Origin: Micromonospora endolithica
GTDB taxonomy: Bacteria > Actinomycetota > Actinomycetes > Mycobacteriales > Micromonosporaceae
DNA: 64,000 nt
Direction: 5' to 3'
NCBI RefSeq assembly: GCF_003626595.1
Contig: NZ_RBAK01000004.1
Span: forward strand, 248,001-312,000
Made by a program: the position numbers and the translations under genes. Shown here piece by piece: positions 60,961 to 64,000 of the stretch. The notes below the pieces were generated by a model, which did no database searches, had not been told where the DNA came from, and saw nothing but the letters and a program-made list of their open reading frames with translations. The stretch's first letter is position 1. The number at the start of each line of letters is the position of its first letter.

Positions 60961-61002
60961 CGGTGGTCCGGCCGGCCGGGCGCGTGGCCGGCCGGACCAC
61001 CG
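60961..61002 (+). terminator. Hairpin terminator after the glycosidase gene
   Basis: CGGTGGTCCGGCCGGCC (60961-60977) pairs with GGCCGGCCGGACCACCG (60986-61002); 17-bp perfect stem, eight-base loop, starting nine bases after the stop codon. Confidence 0.8.
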
Positions 61003-61072
61003 ACATCGAGGTACATTGATCACTGTGGGTTGTCGTGCCCGCGCTCATCGTCCGCGACCGGAAGGGGCGACG

Positions 61073-61426
61073 TTGCCGGCGTACCTGGAGACGATCACGC
61101 TCTCGGTCCACCCGGACCTTCCCTCCGCCGCCGCTCGGCGTTCCCTGGCGTCCTGGCTGCGCGCCGAGGACCGGCTGCGCGACCGGGTGCCCCCCGCCCG
61201 ACCCGACGGGGCAGACCCGCTGCGGGTGGCGGTCGACGACGCCGGCGACGTCATGGTGCTGGTCCAGGCGGTCGCCGGCTGGCTGATCCACCGCCGTGAG
61301 GACGCGACCGTGACCCTCGCGCTGCCCGGTGGGTCCTCGGCCGAGTTGGACGTCCGCCGGGCCCGGGACATGGACCAGGTCACCACGCTCATCGACACCG
61401 CCGTACGCGCGATGAGCCCCGCCTGA
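61073..61426 (+). CDS. EACC1-like protein (effector-associated constant component)
   Basis: A 117-residue protein: ITLSVHPDLPSAAARRSLASWLRAEDRLRDRV in outline, MVLVQAVAGWLIHRR, DATVTLALPGGSSAELDVRRARD. The order (strand, W-L-R-x-E-D helix, A-x-A-G-W-L helix, then strand with G-x-x-x-E-L-D) is that of EACC1 proteins, small constant parts of proposed actinobacterial conflict or signalling systems that normally sit beside caspase-like or other effectors. No effector gene is adjacent, so it stands as an orphan. TTG 61073 (GAAGGGG upstream) fits the family; GTG 61025, seven bases after TACATT, could be a leaderless start. Confidence 0.62.
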   Translation: MPAYLETITLSVHPDLPSAAARRSLASWLRAEDRLRDRVPPARPDGADPLRVAVDDAGDVMVLVQAVAGWLIHRREDATVTLALPGGSSAELDVRRARDMDQVTTLIDTAVRAMSPA

Positions 61427-61458
61427 CCACGGCGGCCCCCGGACCGTGCGGTCGGTCC

Positions 61459-61878
61459 TCAGCCGACCTGGGCGTTGTCCTTGAGCGCGCCCCAACCGTG
61501 CCAGCGGTCGATCTCGATCAGCGCGCTGACCCGACCGCGGTCCCGGCGCGGGTAGGCGTTGCCCGTGTAGTGCCGGGACAGCCGGTCGATGTCCGCCAGG
61601 TCCTCGTCGGGGCGCAGCTCGGCGACCTGCCCGATGATGCTGACGTGGGTGTACCAGCCGGCCTCGTCCAACACGGTGAGGGACACCCGGGGATCGTTGC
61701 GGACGTGCTCCAGCCGACGGCGACCCTCGTCCATGTTGACCAGGATCCGGCCGTCCTCCCAGAGGTACCAGGTGGCGGCGGACACCGGGTGGCCACCCGC
61801 GCGAAGCGTGGTGATCACGGCGGGGTTCGGCTTCCGGAGCATCGCGACCGCGGCCTCGGGAAGCGGCGGCTTGGACAT
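61459..61878 (-). CDS. PPOX-class F420-dependent oxidoreductase
   Basis: A 139-residue protein of the split beta-barrel (pyridoxamine oxidase-like) fold: MLRKPNPAVITTLRAGGHPVSAATWYLWEDG in outline, ILVNMDEGRRRLEHVRNDPRVSLTVLD in outline, VSIIGQVAELRPDEDLADIDRLSRHYTG in outline. The ATWYLWEDG and KxxxRxxP-equivalent strands are those of actinobacterial F420-binding members rather than FMN ones. A small deazaflavin-linked reductase of unknown substrate. Convergent with the EACC1 gene. Confidence 0.85.
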   Translation of the reverse strand: MSKPPLPEAAVAMLRKPNPAVITTLRAGGHPVSAATWYLWEDGRILVNMDEGRRRLEHVRNDPRVSLTVLDEAGWYTHVSIIGQVAELRPDEDLADIDRLSRHYTGNAYPRRDRGRVSALIEIDRWHGWGALKDNAQVG

Positions 61879-61988
61879 GAGGTCTCCTCCTGGCAGGCAA
61901 CGGCTACCCCCTGCACGCTACGCACCCTGGGCCGGAGGACCGGGTACCCCGGATGCGGGGTGTCGCGGTCCGACGGAGGATGGGGGGC

Positions 61989-62897
61989 ATGACCCACTCC
62001 GCCCTGCCCGCCCGCGTCGTCGTCACCGGGGCCACCGGCAAGCTCGGCCGTGCCGTGGTCGCCCACCTGCGCGACGAGGGTGTCGACGTGCTCGCGGTGG
62101 ACCGTGCCGGTGGCCCCGATCCGCGCGCCGTGGGCGGCGAGTTCCTCCTCGTCGACCTCACCGACTACGGCCAGGTGGTGGAGGCGTTCACCGGGGGCAC
62201 GGACGAGCACGCCGGCGGCATCGAGGCGGTCGTGCACCTGGCGGCGGTCCCGGCCCCCGGGCTGGTGTCCAACGCGGCCACGTTCGCGAACAACTCCGCC
62301 GCGACGTACAACGTCTTCGCCGCGGCCAGGGCCGCCGGCATCAAGCGGGTCGTGTGGGCGTCGAGCGAGACCGTGCTCGGGCTGCCGTTCGACACGCCAC
62401 CGCCGTACGCCCCGGTCGACGAGGAGTACGCGCCCCGGCCGGAGTCGACGTACTCGCTGAACAAGGCCCTGGAGGAGGAGATGGCGCGGCACTTCTGCCG
62501 CTGGGACCCGGAACTGGTCATGGTGGGTCTGCGGTTCTCCAACGTCATGGACGTCGAGGACTACGCCACGTTCCCGTCGTTTCACGCCGACCCGCGGGCG
62601 CGGCGGTGGAACCTCTGGGGCTACGTCGACGCCCGCGACGCGGCCCAGGCGGTCGAGCGGGCGCTCGCACACGACCGGCCCGGCGCCGACGTCTTCATCG
62701 TCGCCAACGCCGACACCGTCATGACCAGGTCGAGCGCCAGCCTGATGGCCGAGGTCTATCCGGGCGTCGAGGTACGCGGCGAACTCGGCCGGCACGAGAC
62801 GCTACTGAGTATCGGCAAGGCGCGGCGGGTGCTGGGCTACGAGCCCCGCCACTCGTGGCGCGACCACGTCGACCCTGCGCCGCTGGCACCGGAGTGA
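61989..62897 (+). CDS. NAD-dependent epimerase/dehydratase
   Basis: A 302-residue extended SDR: VVVTGATGKLGRAVVAHL (G-x-x-G-x-x-G), VLAVDRAG, FLLVDLTDYG, VVHLAAVPAPG, VVWASSETVLG and YSLNKALEEEMARHF (the Y-x-x-x-K active site, with Tyr and Lys both present). The substrate is open; close in style to uronate dehydrogenase or UDP-sugar epimerases. The ATG at 61989 is the family start (GGGGGGC ahead). Confidence 0.87.
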   Translation: MTHSALPARVVVTGATGKLGRAVVAHLRDEGVDVLAVDRAGGPDPRAVGGEFLLVDLTDYGQVVEAFTGGTDEHAGGIEAVVHLAAVPAPGLVSNAATFANNSAATYNVFAAARAAGIKRVVWASSETVLGLPFDTPPPYAPVDEEYAPRPESTYSLNKALEEEMARHFCRWDPELVMVGLRFSNVMDVEDYATFPSFHADPRARRWNLWGYVDARDAAQAVERALAHDRPGADVFIVANADTVMTRSSASLMAEVYPGVEVRGELGRHETLLSIGKARRVLGYEPRHSWRDHVDPAPLAPE

Positions 62898-62944
62898 GCC
62901 CGGTTCGTGGGCACCCCCGCGGGCGGGTGCTCGCGGATCGGCGG

Positions 62945-63802
62945 TCAGCAGGTCGGGGCGGCGTGCCAGTCGCGGAGGAACGCCTCGACCAGGGCGTGCG
63001 CCCGGGGACGCAGGTCGAACGACTCCTCCCGTCGGCGACGGGCCATGTGCGACAGCCCGTCGGCGGCCTCGTTCAGCGCGTGGCCGCTGTGCCCCTTGAC
63101 GTGCGCGAAGACCAGGTCAGGGCGGTGGGCCACCTGCCCGGCGAGCCGGACCAGGGTGGGCTGGTCCGACCAGCGGCGCTGCCGCAGGCTGTAGCCCGGG
63201 GGCATCGCCCCCGTCTCGCCGGCCTGCCAGCGGTGCAGGTACCTCAGGGCGGACAGGCTGTCCAGCAGCACGGTCGTGCCCACCGGCATCTCGTCGTACG
63301 CGGTCAGCAGGAACTCGACCGCACGTAGCTCGTCGACGAGCACCCGGGAGGCGCCGGTCGGGTCCAGCCGGCCGGTTCCCCGGCCGCGCAGACCGTAGTG
63401 GCCGTCGCTGACCACGTACGCGATGCCGCCGGCACGGCCCTTCCAGCTGGCGTCGGTCGCGGCCACCAGCGGCGCGGACGTCCCCGCCCACCGGACCACT
63501 CGGCCGCGGCTCCGCTGCCGCCGGTCCGGGCGGGGCCCGCAACCGGACCCCTGCCGGGCGGGCCCGATGCGCCCGGCGTGCTCGGTGTGCTCCGCAGCCA
63601 GTAGCTCGGCGCTGTCGAGCAGGTCGGTCGCCGAGGTGAACTCGTCGTAGTGGGCGGCGGTGAGGGCCAGGCGGACGGCGTCGCCGACGCGGTGGCAGTC
63701 GCCGCAGCCGGTGTCGCGTGTGTAGCGGCGGAGGTCGAAGGCCTGGTCGTGCAGGGTCGGGGGGAGTTGGGCCAGGGCGCGGAGGAACTCATCGGGACGC
63801 AC
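62945..63802 (-). CDS. RNase H-like protein with extra N-terminal region
   Basis: A 285-residue protein. Residues 1-75 are a helical region with two Cys-x2-Cys-like residues (CGDCHRVGDAVRLALTAAHY). Residues 108-280 have an RNase HI fold: VAATDASWKGRAGGIAYVVSDG (Asp of motif 1), VDELRAVEFLLTAY (Glu), LLDSLSALRYL (Asp) and FAHVKGHSGHALNEAADGLSHMA (His and last Asp). All four carboxylates appear present. Between lies a basic linker. A nuclease for RNA:DNA hybrids is likely; the N-terminal part is not recognised. GTG start with AGGAGGCG. Confidence 0.78.
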   Translation of the reverse strand: MRPDEFLRALAQLPPTLHDQAFDLRRYTRDTGCGDCHRVGDAVRLALTAAHYDEFTSATDLLDSAELLAAEHTEHAGRIGPARQGSGCGPRPDRRQRSRGRVVRWAGTSAPLVAATDASWKGRAGGIAYVVSDGHYGLRGRGTGRLDPTGASRVLVDELRAVEFLLTAYDEMPVGTTVLLDSLSALRYLHRWQAGETGAMPPGYSLRQRRWSDQPTLVRLAGQVAHRPDLVFAHVKGHSGHALNEAADGLSHMARRRREESFDLRPRAHALVEAFLRDWHAAPTC

Positions 63803-63897
63803 GACGCCTCCTGTGGCGTGTCATGAGGGATTCGCGACCGCGGTGCGCTGCCGGGGCGGGCTTGGTGTGACGCTGTCGATCTGATGGCGTGGATGAA

Positions 63898-63999
63898 TCA
63901 GTCGGGGAGGGTGAGAACCATCTGCAGCCCGCTGTCGGGGTGGTAGCTCCACGACGCGTGGTAGCCCGCCCAGTCGCCGCTCCGGCGTCCGTCCAGGGC
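63898..63999 (-). CDS. C-terminal end of a gene that runs out of the window
   Basis: An open frame from base 63999 to the TGA at 63898-63900 encodes about 33 residues including GDWAGYHASWSYHPDSG, LQMVLTLPD. The ending has some likeness to the last strand of beta-lactamase-like serine hydrolases (GYHxSWxYxPxxG), but this is a guess. Confidence 0.4.
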   Translation of the reverse strand, partial: ALDGRRSGDWAGYHASWSYHPDSGLQMVLTLPD

Positions 64000-64000
64000 A

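Noticed and set aside
58861-61023. 720-codon minus-strand frame opposite the glycosidase
   Set aside because: The plus strand has a signal peptide, catalytic Glu motifs, FN3 and CBM2; the minus frame has no recognisable domain.

Overview
The window is about 72-73% G+C by eye. Its genes have G/C in most third codon positions, frequent GTG/TTG starts and short intergenic gaps, and several promoters place a TANNNT -10 box 6-7 nt in front of the start codon (leaderless transcripts). Together with the families present (ECF42/DGPF pair, FurA-KatG, SigE-family sigma factor, a divergent second EF-Tu, F420/PPOX protein, EACC1, CBM2 glycosidase) this suggests an actinomycete, most likely a Micromonosporaceae/Micromonospora chromosome. 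The genus is inference. I saw no rRNA, tRNA, CRISPR array, transposase or phage structural module.

Layout. 1-3.8 kb: 3' end of a glycerol-3-phosphate dehydrogenase, a YCII protein, an FGGY sugar kinase and the broken 5' remnant of a TOMM (azol(in)e peptide) leader-binding gene. 3.9-9.5 kb: a MerR DNA-binding domain fused to a methyltransferase, then a two-gene unit of unknown function (PD-(D/E)xK-like protein with a membrane tail; large beta-rich protein ending in a GspG-like pseudopilin domain). 9.9-15.9 kb: membrane and small proteins (LtrA, channel-like protein, BON, GNAT, lipoprotein, YetF/DUF421, CPA1 antiporter). 15.9-20.0 kb: a partner-switching/stress-signalling island (STAS-HATPase, two STAS proteins, MarR, K+ channel, PP2C phosphatase) tied together by a repeated 13-bp motif. 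20-26 kb: metallophosphoesterase, cupin, EamA/LysR pair, small enzymes and a paired SMR exporter. 26.3-29.6 kb: a 1092-aa membrane-anchored P-loop NTPase. 29.8-36 kb: DUF1905, Tat-exported CDP-diacylglycerol diphosphatase, an ArsR system with a 36-bp perfect palindrome and a fused SRPBCC-NTF2 protein, a frameshifted gene and the DGPF/ECF42 pair. 36-41 kb: furA-katG, DUF2254 protein and MscS channel. 41.3-45.5 kb: a tight four-gene operon of unknown product (AMP-ligase-like, small protein, GNAT, nitroreductase-like) behind a perfect palindrome. 45.5-51.9 kb: GDSL lipase, SigE-family sigma/anti-sigma pair, DHA2 exporter and TetR. 51.9-56.6 kb: bPH protein, a rifampin-phosphotransferase-like PEP dikinase behind a perfect operator, and a divergent EF-Tu paralogue preceded by a leader ORF and hairpins. 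56.7-64 kb: small secreted protein, LysR pair (one HTH-only), secreted glycosidase with CBM2, EACC1, F420/PPOX, NAD-epimerase, RNase H protein and a partial gene.

Most interesting: (1) the EF-Tu paralogue with an attenuator-like leader (promoter, 30-32 codon leader ORF, hairpin inside it, second hairpin starting on its stop codon); (2) the two-gene nuclease-like/pseudopilin-domain unit at 5.2-9.5 kb; (3) the MarR/STAS motif regulon; (4) the four-gene ligase/GNAT/nitroreductase operon; (5) the membrane NTPase. All functional statements come from reading motifs, not from searches.
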